NCBI GenBank assembly: GCA_021819435.1
Contig: JAKARB010000003.1
Coordinates: 186,001 to 250,000 of the forward strand
Direction of reading: 5' to 3'
DNA length: 64,000 bases
Source of the DNA: Pseudomonadota bacterium
Lineage (GTDB): Bacteria; Pseudomonadota; Gammaproteobacteria; Burkholderiales; Burkholderiaceae_C
The translations under genes were made by a program, and so were the position numbers. This document shows positions 1-9,300 of this stretch, in pieces. The notes beneath the pieces were generated by a model. The model saw nothing but the letters and a program-made list of their open reading frames with translations, was not told the DNA's origin and did no database searches. Each line of letters starts with the position of its first letter. Position 1 is the first letter of the stretch.

Positions 1-1444
1 CCGTCAGGCCCTCGATGCGCAGCGTGGGCTGACCAACGCCAACCGGCACGCTCTGGCCATCCTTGCCGCAGGTGCCGACGCCGCTGTCGAGCTTGAGGTC
101 GTTGCCGACCATGCTGACGCGGGTCATGGCGTCGGGGCCGTTGCCGATCAGGGTGGCGCCCTTGATCGGATACAGGATCTTGCCGTTTTCGACCCAGTAG
201 GCCTCGGAAGCCGAGAAGACGAACTTGCCCGAGGTGATGTCGACCTGGCCACCGCCAAAGTTGGCAGCGTAAACACCACGCTTGATGGACTCGACGATCT
301 CATCGGGGTGCTTGTCCCCAGCCAGCATGTAGGTGTTGGTCATGCGCGGCATGGGCAGGTGGGCGTAGCTTTCGCGGCGTCCGTTGCCGGTGGGCGCGGT
401 CTTCATCAGGCGGGCGTTGGTGGCGTCTTGCATGTAGCCGCGCAGGATGCCGTCTTCGATCAGGACGTTGCGCTGGCTGACGTGGCCTTCGTCGTCGATG
501 TTGAGTGAGCCGCGGCGGTCGGGCAGCGTGCCGTCGTCGAGCACGGTGACGCCCTTGGCGGCCACGCGCTGGCCGATGCGGCCGGAGAACACGCTGGAGC
601 CCTTTCGGTTGAAGTCGCCCTCCAGCCCGTGGCCGACGGCTTCGTGCAGCAGGATGCCGGGCCAGCCGGAGCCGAGCACCACGGTCATCTCCCCTGCGGG
701 CGCGGGGCGCGATTCAAGGTTGACGAGCGCAGCGTGAACGGCCTGATCGACGTAGCCTTGGGTGATTTCAGGGGTGAAGTAAGCCAGGTCGTGGCGTCCA
801 CCGCCGCCCGAGGAGCCGACTTCGCGGCGGCCGTTCTGCTCGGCGATGACGGTGACGGACAGGCGGATGAGCGGGCGCACGTCGGCAGCGAGCACGCCAT
901 TGGCGCGGGCCACCAGCACGACGTCGTATTCGCAGCCCAGGCCGGCCATGACCTGCACGATGCGCGGGTCCTTGGCGCGGGCACGGCGTTCGACGTCTTC
1001 AAGCAGGGCCACCTTGGCGGCGCTGTCCATGGAGGCGATGGGATCGAAATCACCGTAGAGGCTGCGGCTGGGCGCGACCTGGTGGCCGCCGACCTTGACG
1101 CGGCGACTCTGGCCAGCTGCGGCGATGGTGCGCACGGTGCGCGCGGCGTCGAGCAGCGCGGCTTCGGAGATGTCGTCGGAGTAGGCGAAGGCGGTTTTCT
1201 CGCCGGAGATGGCGCGCACGCCCACGCCCTGGTCGATGCCGAAGCTGCCGGATTTGACGATGCCTTCTTCGAGGCTCCAGCCTTCGCTGCGCGTGTACTG
1301 GAAGTACAGGTCGGCGTCGTCGACACGGTGTTGCGTGATGACGCGCAGGGCGTTCAAAAGGGTCGATTCATCCAGGCCATAGGGCGCGAGCAGCAGGTCG
1401 CGGGCGGTCTGGAGGCGGGCGAGGGTGGCTTCGACGGCGATCAT
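1..1444 (-). CDS. tldD: TldD metalloprotease, 3' end cut by window edge
   Basis: TldD works with TldE/PmbA as a zinc metalloprotease that degrades unfolded peptides and processes small modified peptides. The frame stays open from ATG at 1444 to the window edge, about 481 codons. That is close to the full family length, so only a few C-terminal residues should be missing. The metal-binding motif HEAVGHGLEGD is encoded near 630-665, followed by the typical segment DDEGHVSQRNVLIEDG. The C-terminal GTCGKDGQSVPVGVGQPTLR block is also typical of the family. The gene lies 26 bp downstream of the lipase chaperone gene and is co-directional with it, but no functional link to lipase is known. Family assignment is confident. 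Confidence 0.96.
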   Translation of the reverse strand, partial: MIAVEATLARLQTARDLLLAPYGLDESTLLNALRVITQHRVDDADLYFQYTRSEGWSLEEGIVKSGSFGIDQGVGVRAISGEKTAFAYSDDISEAALLDAARTVRTIAAAGQSRRVKVGGHQVAPSRSLYGDFDPIASMDSAAKVALLEDVERRARAKDPRIVQVMAGLGCEYDVVLVARANGVLAADVRPLIRLSVTVIAEQNGRREVGSSGGGGRHDLAYFTPEITQGYVDQAVHAALVNLESRPAPAGEMTVVLGSGWPGILLHEAVGHGLEGDFNRKGSSVFSGRIGQRVAAKGVTVLDDGTLPDRRGSLNIDDEGHVSQRNVLIEDGILRGYMQDATNARLMKTAPTGNGRRESYAHLPMPRMTNTYMLAGDKHPDEIVESIKRGVYAANFGGGQVDITSGKFVFSASEAYWVENGKILYPIKGATLIGNGPDAMTRVSMVGNDLKLDSGVGTCGKDGQSVPVGVGQPTLRIEGLT

Positions 1445-1470
1445 GGACGCATTCTGGCACGCCAGGGGGC

Positions 1471-2400
1471 TCACAGGTTGAGCAGGGCCTTGACGCGCAG
1501 GAGTTCGTCGGGCTTGAAGTTGGCGTTGATGTAGGCCTGCATGTCTTGTTTGCGCTGCACGTCGGAGAGGTTCTGTGAGGCCTTCAGGCGGTCCCATTCG
1601 ACGCGGGCAGCGGCCAGGCGGCGCTCCCAGTCGGCCCATTCCTCGTCGGCCTTGGCCAGGCGGTTGGCGGCGTCGACACCGTAGCGAGCGACGCGTTCGG
1701 CGTGCACGGCGGCCGGGTCCTTGCCCGGAGCCATCTGGGGCACGGGCTCGCCGGGGTCGGGCGGCGGCGGCTGGCCGGACTCGACCTGCGCGACGTATTG
1801 CTTGAACTTGGCTTCGTCTTCGGCGAAGAAGGCGCGGGCCCAGTCTTCACCCAGGATCTGGCGGCGCACCATGCGCTGCTCTTCGAACGCGGGCATCCAG
1901 GTGTTGCGATCGGACTGCACGAAGGTGTTGCGCCAATCGTGGGTGCGCAAGCTCCAGTACTTGTCCCAGATGGCCATGATGGCGTTGCCCAGCTCTTCGC
2001 CGTTGGCGCGGTGGGCTTCGTCGCTGACCAGGGTGCGGATGTCGTTGACGGTGACTTCGCCCAGGCCGAGCAAGTAGTACTCGAAGCGGGCTCGCAGGCC
2101 GCTGCAGGGGCTGAGCTTGCCCGCGGCCGTGCACCAATCGCCATTGGGTTCGGTGCCTTGGAAGGAGCCTTCGCGGAAGAGCTTGTTGCGCACCTGCTCG
2201 GCGGTCATGGCGGGTGTGCCGGACGCCTGCTTGGCCTCGCCCTGCCCTACGCCAGGTCGGATCATGCCCCAGCCGCCCGAAGCGGCTTCTGTGGAGGCAC
2301 CACCCGCTTCACCTGGGCGATTGAAACCCACCCAGGCAGCGGCTGCTGCCCCCAGAACCAAGGCGGCCACACCGGCCAGCTTCCAAGCTTGCATCTGCAT
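1471..2400 (-). CDS. lif: Lipase-specific foldase (Lif chaperone)
   Basis: A 309-residue, inner-membrane-anchored periplasmic steric chaperone that folds secreted family I lipases. One N-terminal membrane segment (about residues 7-25) is followed by an Ala/Pro/Gly-rich linker. The signature Lif motif occurs at residues 103-115 as RARFEYYLLGLGE, which matches the family pattern RxxFDYxLSxxGE with Glu for Asp. The C-terminal half is charged and helical, as expected for the lipase-embracing helices. ATG 2400 is preferred because AAGAGGTG lies just upstream; an in-frame start at 2427 lacks such a site. The gene follows two lipase genes on the same strand, the classical lipase-lif order. An inverted repeat at 2517-2549 separates it from the proximal lipase. 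Confidence 0.9.
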   Translation of the reverse strand: MQMQAWKLAGVAALVLGAAAAAWVGFNRPGEAGGASTEAASGGWGMIRPGVGQGEAKQASGTPAMTAEQVRNKLFREGSFQGTEPNGDWCTAAGKLSPCSGLRARFEYYLLGLGEVTVNDIRTLVSDEAHRANGEELGNAIMAIWDKYWSLRTHDWRNTFVQSDRNTWMPAFEEQRMVRRQILGEDWARAFFAEDEAKFKQYVAQVESGQPPPPDPGEPVPQMAPGKDPAAVHAERVARYGVDAANRLAKADEEWADWERRLAAARVEWDRLKASQNLSDVQRKQDMQAYINANFKPDELLRVKALLNL

Positions 2401-2516
2401 CGAACACCTCTTGTGCCACGGGCGCATGGCACCCGCAGCGGCGGCCTGGCGGGCAGGCCGACATCATCTTGAAACGGCACGAGGCCGTACAAATCTCAAG
2501 GAATCAAAGTAACAAG

Positions 2517-2549
2517 GGCGGCCGACACCCTCATGAGGCATCGGCCGCC
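2517..2549 (-). terminator. Hairpin between proximal lipase and lif
   Basis: GGCGGCCGA at 2517-2525 pairs perfectly with TCGGCCGCC at 2541-2549 (9 bp, 15-nt loop). In the minus direction it is followed by CTTGTTACTTTG, which is moderately T-rich. This fits an intrinsic terminator or attenuator that would reduce transcription into the chaperone gene. The structure is seen directly; the function is inferred. Confidence 0.6.
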
Positions 2550-2586
2550 CGGCGTCGCCAACAGGCGGCCAGTTCAGGTCACAGGA

Positions 2587-3534
2587 TCACAGCAGGGCCC
2601 ACTTCAGGCGGTTGGCGTGCTGAACGTAGAAGGCCACGGGATCAGGCGAGTCCTTGCCAATGGTACCCAGAACCTGGTTGATTTCGTCCAGGTGGTTCCA
2701 GGTGTAGTTGTCCTTGATGACGCTGCCCCAGTGGCTGGAGCAACGGCTCACCAGGCCGTCGTTGGCCTCGCCCTTGAAGTAGTCACCCGTGTAGGACAGG
2801 ATGGCGTCCGACACGTCCCAGGCGTTGGTCTTCACCGAGGTGCCCGAGAACGAGTAGAAGCGGATGGTGTTGCCAGCGATGGTGGCGCGGTCCGGGCCTT
2901 GGCCGCAGGTGGTGGTCGGGGCACCGGCGGGGAACTTGGCGTTGAACTTGGCGGCGCCGGCCGAGCTGAGGGCGTTCAGGGCGGTCAGCAGGTCGGTGTC
3001 GCTGGTGGTCTTGTTACCGGTCAGCCAGGAGATCAGCTTCAGGCCAGCGGTGGCGGCCTGGTCGAAGCCACCGCCAGGGGTGGTGTTGGCCAGGATGTCA
3101 TCGGCGACCTTGGAGCCGAAGTGCGTGCCAGCCATGGAGCTGACGGAAGCGACCATGCCGGGCACCACGCCAGCGGCGTAACGCACGGTGGGGCCGCCGT
3201 GGCTGTGGCCGATCAGGTTGAACTTCTTGACGCCGTCCTTGGCAGCCCATTGCTTCATCTGCTGGATGAGCTCTTCACCGCGGAATTCGGTGGTCTGCGA
3301 GGGGTTGACCGAGGCCACGTAAACGGTGGCGCCTTCGTTGCGCAGGGTGCCGGGGATGTCGTAGAAATAATTGACGGCGCCGAGGATGTTGTCGAAGCCG
3401 ATGAAGCCGTGAACCAGCACGATGGGGTACTTGGTCTTGGCCTGGGTGCCGGCGTGAGCGGCCGGGGCTGCCAGGGCGACGCCAGCCACGACGGCTGCGG
3501 CGCAGATGGCCTTGAGGGACACTTGTTTGTTCAT
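2587..3534 (-). CDS. Secreted triacylglycerol lipase, family I (second copy)
   Basis: A 315-residue alpha/beta-hydrolase that should be exported by Sec, folded by Lif and released through type II secretion. The signal peptide is about 28 residues ending AHA. The oxyanion region reads VLVHGF, and the nucleophile elbow GHSHGG places Ser at about residue 111. The catalytic Asp lies in ANDGLVS and the His in WNHLDEINQ. Two conserved cysteines (TTTCGQG and SRCSSHW) match the disulfide of Pseudomonas/Burkholderia lipases, and the nearby acidic residues match the calcium site. ATG 3534 with GGAGA upstream is chosen; the longer frame to 3651 only adds a non-signal-like leader. It is a paralogue of the neighbouring lipase, differing most in the lid region. 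Confidence 0.93.
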   Translation of the reverse strand: MNKQVSLKAICAAAVVAGVALAAPAAHAGTQAKTKYPIVLVHGFIGFDNILGAVNYFYDIPGTLRNEGATVYVASVNPSQTTEFRGEELIQQMKQWAAKDGVKKFNLIGHSHGGPTVRYAAGVVPGMVASVSSMAGTHFGSKVADDILANTTPGGGFDQAATAGLKLISWLTGNKTTSDTDLLTALNALSSAGAAKFNAKFPAGAPTTTCGQGPDRATIAGNTIRFYSFSGTSVKTNAWDVSDAILSYTGDYFKGEANDGLVSRCSSHWGSVIKDNYTWNHLDEINQVLGTIGKDSPDPVAFYVQHANRLKWALL

Positions 3535-3622
3535 GTTGTCTCCGAGGGGACGTGAAAAAGGCGAGCAAGACCCCGGCCGGGGCAAGACATCGCCAAGAGA
3601 AAGGAAGGGAAGAGAAGGAGCG

Positions 3623-3641
3623 CCTCGGCAGAACGCCGAGG
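3623..3641 (-). terminator. Putative terminator after distal lipase
   Basis: CCTCGGC (3623-3629) pairs with GCCGAGG (3635-3641) across a 5-nt loop. Read on the minus strand it is followed by a long pyrimidine tract (CTCCTTCTCTTCCCTTCC). This fits a weak intrinsic terminator between the two lipase genes. A second short palindrome, CCCCGGCCGGGG, lies at 3571-3582. Confidence 0.5.
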
Positions 3642-3690
3642 GCTCGGACATGAGATCAACCCGCGACCTGGATCAGGTGCGGGTGACTCA

Positions 3691-4638
3691 TCACAGGCCA
3701 GCCAGCTTCAGGCGGTTGGCTTGTTGCTGATAGAACGCCACGGGGCTCGGGGCGTCCTTGCCGATGATGCCCAGCACTTGGTTGATTTCGTCCAGGTGGT
3801 TCCAGGCGTAGTTGTCCTTCAGGACCTTGCCCCAGTGGCTGGAGCAACGGCTCACCAGGCCATCGTTCTCTTCGGTGCCGAAGTACTTGGCGGTGGCGGC
3901 CAGGATGAGGTCAGAGATGTCCCAGCCGTTGGTCTTGACGGCGGTGCCCGAGGCCGAGTACCAGCGGATGCTGTTGCCGGCGACGCTGGCGACTTCAGGG
4001 CCTTCGCCGCAGGTGGTGGTGGGCGCACCCACCGGGAACTTGGCGTTGAACGCGGCAGAACCTTCGGTCGACAGCGAGCTCAGGGCGGCCTGCAGGCTGG
4101 TCTGGTCGGTGGTCTTGTTGCCGGTCAGCCAGGAGATCAGCTTCAGGCCAGCGGTGGCCAGGCCGTCGAGGTCGCTACCGGGGGCGAAGGTCGGGGCCAG
4201 TTCATCAGCGACCTTGGAGCCGAAGTGGGTGCCGGCCATCGAGGTGGCGGAAGCGACCATGCCGGGCACCACGCCAGCGGCGTAACGCACGGTGGGGCCG
4301 CCGTGGCTGTGGCCGATCAGGTTGAACTTCTTGACGCCGTCCTTGGCGGCCCATTGCTTCATCTGCTGGATGAGCTCTTCACCGCGGAATTCGGTGGTCT
4401 GCGAGGGGTTGACCGAAGCAACGTAGACGGTGGCGCCTTCCTTGCGCAGGTTGCCCGGCACGTCGTAGAAGTAGTTGACAGCACCAAGGATGTTGTCAAA
4501 GCCGATGAAGCCGTGGACCAGCACGATGGGGTACTTGGTCTGGGACGACGTGCCAGCGTGGGCGGCGGGGGCGACGAGGGCGGCACCCGCGACCACGGCA
4601 GCGGTGCAGACGGCCTTGAGAGCGAACTTGTTGATCAT
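3691..4638 (-). CDS. Secreted triacylglycerol lipase, family I (first copy)
   Basis: A 315-residue secreted lipase, first gene of the lipase-lipase-lif cluster. The signal peptide (about 1-28, ending AHA) is followed by YPIVLVHGFIGFDN, an oxyanion-hole strand. Ser111 sits in GHSHGG, Asp259 in EENDGLVS and His281 in WNHLDEINQ. Cys210 and Cys265 are placed for the conserved disulfide. ATG 4638 has AGGAG about 8 nt upstream. It aligns with the second copy without gaps at a constant 1104-bp offset. The nucleophile-elbow region is nearly identical in DNA, while the lid (about residues 145-200) has diverged. Folding by the linked Lif and export by a type II system (a cluster begins at 58 kb) are inferences from family knowledge. 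Confidence 0.94.
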   Translation of the reverse strand: MINKFALKAVCTAAVVAGAALVAPAAHAGTSSQTKYPIVLVHGFIGFDNILGAVNYFYDVPGNLRKEGATVYVASVNPSQTTEFRGEELIQQMKQWAAKDGVKKFNLIGHSHGGPTVRYAAGVVPGMVASATSMAGTHFGSKVADELAPTFAPGSDLDGLATAGLKLISWLTGNKTTDQTSLQAALSSLSTEGSAAFNAKFPVGAPTTTCGEGPEVASVAGNSIRWYSASGTAVKTNGWDISDLILAATAKYFGTEENDGLVSRCSSHWGKVLKDNYAWNHLDEINQVLGIIGKDAPSPVAFYQQQANRLKLAGL

Positions 4639-4960
4639 GCTGAACTCCTGTGAAGCCTGCGATTTCGAATGGATCGAATGGATGTTGAAGAGGGGCTGCG
4701 GTGCAGACGAGCCCAGTATCCAAACAACAGAAATCGTTAAATCACGGGCATACCCTCAGCAGGGGGAAAGCTCTCTCCCCATGGCGGGTTAGCGGCAGAT
4801 CGGCGCAGAAAGGCAACGATCCCCCATGGACGCGGGGGACGTGTTGATCGAAGTTCGAGCCCATCGGGAATGAATCGCGCCAACCAAGGCCATCTGAAGG
4901 TCGGCCCGCAGGGTGGCGCCCCAAGAGATAACCCGATCAGGGTAGTTGGCGAGGGGAGGG
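4639..4960. other. Intergenic region upstream of the lipase cluster
   Basis: These 322 bp between rsmI and the first lipase contain no convincing reading frame. The right part holds the rsmI terminator-like hairpin. The left part is AT-richer around 4720-4745 (minus strand TTTCTGTTGTTTGGATACT) and is the most likely place for the lipase promoter. No clear sigma-70 or sigma-54 consensus could be assigned. Confidence 0.5.
4820..4839 (-). terminator. Possible rsmI terminator hairpin
   Basis: CCCCC at 4821-4825 pairs with GGGGG at 4834-4838, extended by an A-T pair. On the minus strand it is followed by TCGTTGCCTTTCTG. The position downstream of rsmI fits a weak terminator. Confidence 0.4.
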
Positions 4961-5884
4961 TCAGTCGCGAGCAGCCTGCGCCTGGCGCAAGCGCAAGGCG
5001 TCGTCGTAAAGCGACTTGCGAGGCAGTCCGAGCGCTTCGGAAACCAAGGCGGCGGCTTGCTTGACCGGCACGTGGGCCACGAGTTCACCCAAGAGCGATT
5101 CGACTTGCGGAGTCAGGCCCGCAGCGTCGCCAACCGAAGCGGGAAGCGCGTGCACCACGAGCACGAACTCACCGCGCAGGCGGTTGGCATCGGCCTGGAG
5201 CCAGGCTGGCAGCTCGGCCACGGGCAGGGTCGCGATGGTTTCGAACTGCTTGCTGAGTTCGCGGCACAGGGTGACGCGGCCTTGGGGCAAGACCTGGTTC
5301 AACTCTTGGGCCAAGGCCTCGATGCGGTGAGGCGCTTCGAACAACACGGTGCTGTGCGCCTGGCCCAGCACTTCGCGCAGGCGGGCGACACGGGCCGCGC
5401 CCTTGGCGGGCAGGAAGCCTTCGAACAGAAAGCCGTGCGCGCCCGCGTCACCCGAGGCGCTGAGGGCGGTGGTGACGCTGCTGGGGCCCGGCAAGGGCAT
5501 GGTGGGCAGCCCGGCGGCCTGCACTGCGGCCACGAGGTGCGCGCCCGGGTCGGAGATGGCGGGCGTGCCGGCGTCGCTCATGTAGGCGATGCGCTCGCCC
5601 GCCTGCAAGCGCGCCACCACTTGGCCGGCAACGGCCTGCTCGTTGTGCTGGTGCAGGGCGATGAGGGGTTTGTCCAGGCCGAGGTGGCGCAGCAGGCCGC
5701 CGCTCACGCGGGTGTCTTCACAGGCCACGGCGTCGGCCAGCGCCAGCACGTGCACGGCCCGCAGGCTCAGGTCGGCCAGGTTGCCGATGGGCGTGGGCAC
5801 GAGGTAGAGCGCCCCTTTGGGATACTGCTGGCTGCCGGCCACCTGTTGAGCCGCCTGGAGCAGCAAATTGACATCGAGGGTCAC
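4961..5884 (-). CDS. rsmI: 16S rRNA 2'-O-ribose C1402 methyltransferase RsmI
   Basis: RsmI uses S-adenosylmethionine to methylate the ribose of C1402 in the decoding site of 16S rRNA. The 307-residue protein has the tetrapyrrole-methylase fold signature: LYLVPTPIGNLADLSLRA near residues 26-43, ACEDTRVSGGLL near 54-65, YMSDAGTPAISDPG near 100-113 and PGPSSVTTALSASG near 132-145. The C-terminal region KQAAALVSEALGLPRKSLYD is also typical. The start codon is GTG at 5884, and no better in-frame ATG exists near the conserved N terminus. Its 5' end overlaps that of divergent yraN by 17 bp, so each promoter must lie within the neighbour's coding sequence or further away. Confidence 0.95.
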   Translation of the reverse strand: MTLDVNLLLQAAQQVAGSQQYPKGALYLVPTPIGNLADLSLRAVHVLALADAVACEDTRVSGGLLRHLGLDKPLIALHQHNEQAVAGQVVARLQAGERIAYMSDAGTPAISDPGAHLVAAVQAAGLPTMPLPGPSSVTTALSASGDAGAHGFLFEGFLPAKGAARVARLREVLGQAHSTVLFEAPHRIEALAQELNQVLPQGRVTLCRELSKQFETIATLPVAELPAWLQADANRLRGEFVLVVHALPASVGDAAGLTPQVESLLGELVAHVPVKQAAALVSEALGLPRKSLYDDALRLRQAQAARD

Positions 5885-6245
5885 GACGAAATCCCGGGGC
5901 GATGAGGGAGAAGAACGCGCCCTGCTCTACCTGCAAAGGCAAGGGCTGACGCTGGTGGAGCGCAATTATCGGGTGGCGCGCGGGCCGAGCGCCCGTGGGG
6001 CGGAAGTGGACCTCATCATGCGCGACCGCGACGGCACGCTGGTGTTCGTGGAGGTGCGCCAGCGTGCGGATGGCGAACACGGCGGTGCGGCGGCTTCGGT
6101 GACGCGGGGCAAGCAGCGGCGCTGCATTTTGGGAGCGCGGTTTTACTTGCAGCAGTTGAGCGTTTGGCCGCCTTGCCGGTTCGATGTGGTGGCGATCGAT
6201 GGGGAGGATTTGACGTGGTTGGTGGCGGCGTTTGATGCGGGGTGA
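5868..6245 (+). CDS. yraN: YraN/UPF0102 family endonuclease-like protein
   Basis: A 125-residue member of UPF0102, a small family with a restriction-endonuclease-like fold whose cellular role is not settled. The conserved RGDEGEERALLYLQ start, the NYR segment, and GAEVDLIMRD followed by LVFVEVRQR carry the acidic/basic E-D-ExR(K) residues typical of this nuclease fold. FDVVAIDG near the C terminus is also characteristic. No ATG precedes the conserved start; TTG at 5868 is the best candidate. The gene diverges from rsmI with overlapping 5' ends. In many proteobacteria yraN is directly followed by diaA and dolP, but here about 9.6 kb separate them. Confidence 0.88.
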   Translation: MTSRVTTKSRGDEGEERALLYLQRQGLTLVERNYRVARGPSARGAEVDLIMRDRDGTLVFVEVRQRADGEHGGAAASVTRGKQRRCILGARFYLQQLSVWPPCRFDVVAIDGEDLTWLVAAFDAG

Positions 6246-6314
6246 GGAGGGGCTGGGTTGCATGCAGCGCCTCCGGCGCGAGCAGGCTCAGCCACGGGTG
6301 AGCACTGCATGGAA

Positions 6315-6345
6315 AAAGGCCCGGCCTTGTGAGGTCCGGGCCTTT
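6315..6345. terminator. Bidirectional terminator between yraN and the RTX gene
   Basis: AAAGGCCCGG (6315-6324) pairs perfectly with CCGGGCCTTT (6336-6345). On the minus strand the stem runs into TTTTTCC, a good U-tract for the RTX gene. On the plus strand only TTT follows, giving weaker termination for yraN. Confidence 0.8.
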
Positions 6346-6394
6346 GAAGCGCGCGCGTGATGCCACGCGCTGAGTGCTGAACGCTGCGTGTGCG

Positions 6395-9300
6395 TCAACT
6401 CCAGTTGGCCGCCAGAACCGGCGCCAGTTGCGCACGTTGGGCATCGGTCAACGTGGTCTGGCCCAAGGGCGGCGGCGTCATCGAAGCCATGGCCTGGATC
6501 AGGTTCGCGACCTGGGTGTCTGACAAGGTTTTGCCGCCCGCCTTGATCTGCTCGACGTGGTAGGTGGCCGATGCGCCCGCTCCACCACCGATCATGACGC
6601 TGTCGTTGGTGCCGATCACCTTGATCAGGAGGTTGTTGCCGGACTGGCTGAACCAGAGCTGATCGTGCGCGATGCCGGGCTGGAAGTCCAGGACATCGGC
6701 GTTGCCCACGGTGTTGTCTGCGTCGTAGATGGTGTCGTTGCCACCGCCCAGTGAGAACCGGTAGGTGTCGTTGCCCTTGTTGCCATCCAGGTAGTCATTG
6801 CCGATGCCGCCTTCCAGCAGGTCGTCGCCAGAGCCGGCGTAGAGCTTGTCATCGCCGCCTTCGCCGTAGAGCGAGTCGTTGCCTTCGAAGCCGCTGATGG
6901 TGTCGTTGGAGGCGTAGCCGCGCAGGTTGCTGTCGCTGCCAGCCGTGCCTTTCAGGGCGGCTTTGCGGATGTCGTCGGCGGTGAGCGCCTTGTCATCGAA
7001 GATGATCTGGCTGACGCCGGAGTACTCGTGGGTGCCATCGAAGGCCTGGCGCACCAGGCCGATGATGTTGTAGCTGGTGCCCGACGAAGCATCCGCAACG
7101 TAAATGTCGGAGAACTGGCGGTTGAAAGTGACATCGGTGGACTTGAAACCCTTCATGCGCAGGGTGTCTTCGGTGCGCTGGCCGTAGATCACGTCGAAGC
7201 CATCGCCTTTGGCGTAGACATAGGTGTCTGCGCCTGCGTCACCGTACAGGGCGTCGCTGCCAAGCCCGCCGACGAGGTAGTCAGCGCCCTCTCCGCCTCG
7301 CAGCGTGTCGTTGCCGCCATCGCCGTGGAGCCAGTCGTCACCACCCAGGCCGACCATGGAGTCGGCGCTGGTGGAGCCGAAGACGAAGTCGGCGGTGGTT
7401 TGGCCTGTCCAGGATGATCCGCCGGAGGGGAGCTTGGTCAGGCCGTTGCTCATGATGGCGTTGATCGCAGCAGTGGACCATGTGACCCCATCGGAGAAGC
7501 CAAACTGCTCGACCTTGTTGGCGTTGGAGCTGAAGTAGCTGTCGATGGTGATGGCGTCGGATGATCCGTAGCGCAAGACCAGGCCATTGGTGGCGTCGCG
7601 CGCAACGGAGGTGACGCTGGTGGACTTCACGTTGGTGAAGGAAATGACATCGGTGTTGCCCGCCGTGGCGTCGTTGTCATAGATGACATCGGCGCCATCG
7701 CCTGCAGAGAACACATAGGTGTCGTTGCCAGAGCTGCCTTCGAGGCGATCAGCGCCTGTGCCGCCGATGAGGGTGTCGCTGCCCGCTTCTCCGTACAAAG
7801 AGTCGTTGCCCTGGCCTCCGTCGATGGAGTCGTTGGTTAGGTAGCCGCGCAGGTTGGTGTCGTCGCCTGATGTGCCCTTCAACGCTGCCTTGCGGATGTC
7901 GTCGGCGGTGATGGTTTTGTCGTCGAAGACGATCTTGCTGACGCCTGTGTGCTCATGGGTGCCATCGAAGGCCTGGCGCACCAAACCGACGATGTTGTAG
8001 CTGGTGCCCGACGAAGCATCCGCAACGTAGATGTCGGAGAACTGGCGGTTGAAGGTGACATCGGTGGATTTGAAGCCCTTCATGCGCAGGGTGTCTTCGG
8101 TGCGTTGACCGTAGATCGCGTCGAAGCCGTCGCCTTTGTTGTAGACGTAGGTGTCGGCGCCAGCGTCGCCGTACAGGGCGTCGCTGCCAAGGCCACCGAC
8201 GAGGTAGTCAGCGCCCTCTCCGCCTCGCAGCGTGTCGTTTCCGCCGTCACCGTGGAGCCAGTCTTCGCCACCGAGGCCGACCATGGAGTCGGCGCTGGTG
8301 GAGCCGAAGACGAAGTCGGCGTTGGTTTTGCCTGTCCAGGATGATCCGCCAGCGGGGAGCTTGGTCAGGCCGTTGCTCATGATGGCGTCGATTGCGGAAA
8401 CAGACCATGTGACGCCATCAGAGAAAGCGAATTTTTCGACTTGGTAGGAGCCAGAAGAGAAGAAAGAGCTGATGGTGATGGAGTCGGCCGCACCATATCG
8501 CAAGACCAAGCCACTGGCGTTGTCGCGAGCAACAGAGGTGATGCCGGTGGACTTCACATTGATGAAGGAAATGACATCAATGTTGCCCGCTGTGGTGTCG
8601 TCTTCAGAGATGACATCGATACCATCGCCCACGGAGAACACATAGGTGTCGTTGCCAACCCCACCGGCTAGGGTGTCAGCGCCCAGCCCGCCATCAAGGC
8701 TGTCATGCCCGCTGCCGCCCTCAAGGTAGTCATTTTGCGAGCCCGCACGGATGACATCATCTCCGTCTTCGCCATAGAGACTGTCTTCTCCCTCGCCACC
8801 ATCCAAGGTATCGATGCCTGAGCCCGCATACACCACGTCATCTCCGGCCTGGCCTGAAAGATTGTCAGCGGAGGCGTAGCCGTAGATGGTGTCGTCATTG
8901 TTGGTGGGGGTGAGTACTCGGTTCTTGACGGTGTTGATGCCCCAAATGGTGTCATCGGCGAATTTGATCTGCTCTACTTGGTAACCAGCGGTTGCGTCGC
9001 CCTTGAAGTAGTCGTAGACGCGCAGCGTGTCAGTGGTGTTTTTGATTGACAGCACCAAGTTATCGCGTTCGCGCATGAGCACCACGTCGGTGGCCAGCAC
9101 ATCCGCGCCTAGCTGGATCACATCAAGCTTGCCAGCCGTGCTGTCATGGCTACTGATACCGTCGTTGCCCGAACCCTTGCCAAACAGGTAAGTGTCGTTA
9201 CCTGCACCGCCATCGAGATAATCTCCGCCCTCGCCGCCATCAAAAACATCATCGCCATCTTGGCCATCTAGCCAGTCATCACCGGCGCCGCCTCGCAGGG

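Noticed and set aside
3535..3651. Longer N terminus for the second lipase
   Set aside because: The extension would bury the signal peptide behind 39 residues; ATG 3534 gives the same N terminus as the paralogue.
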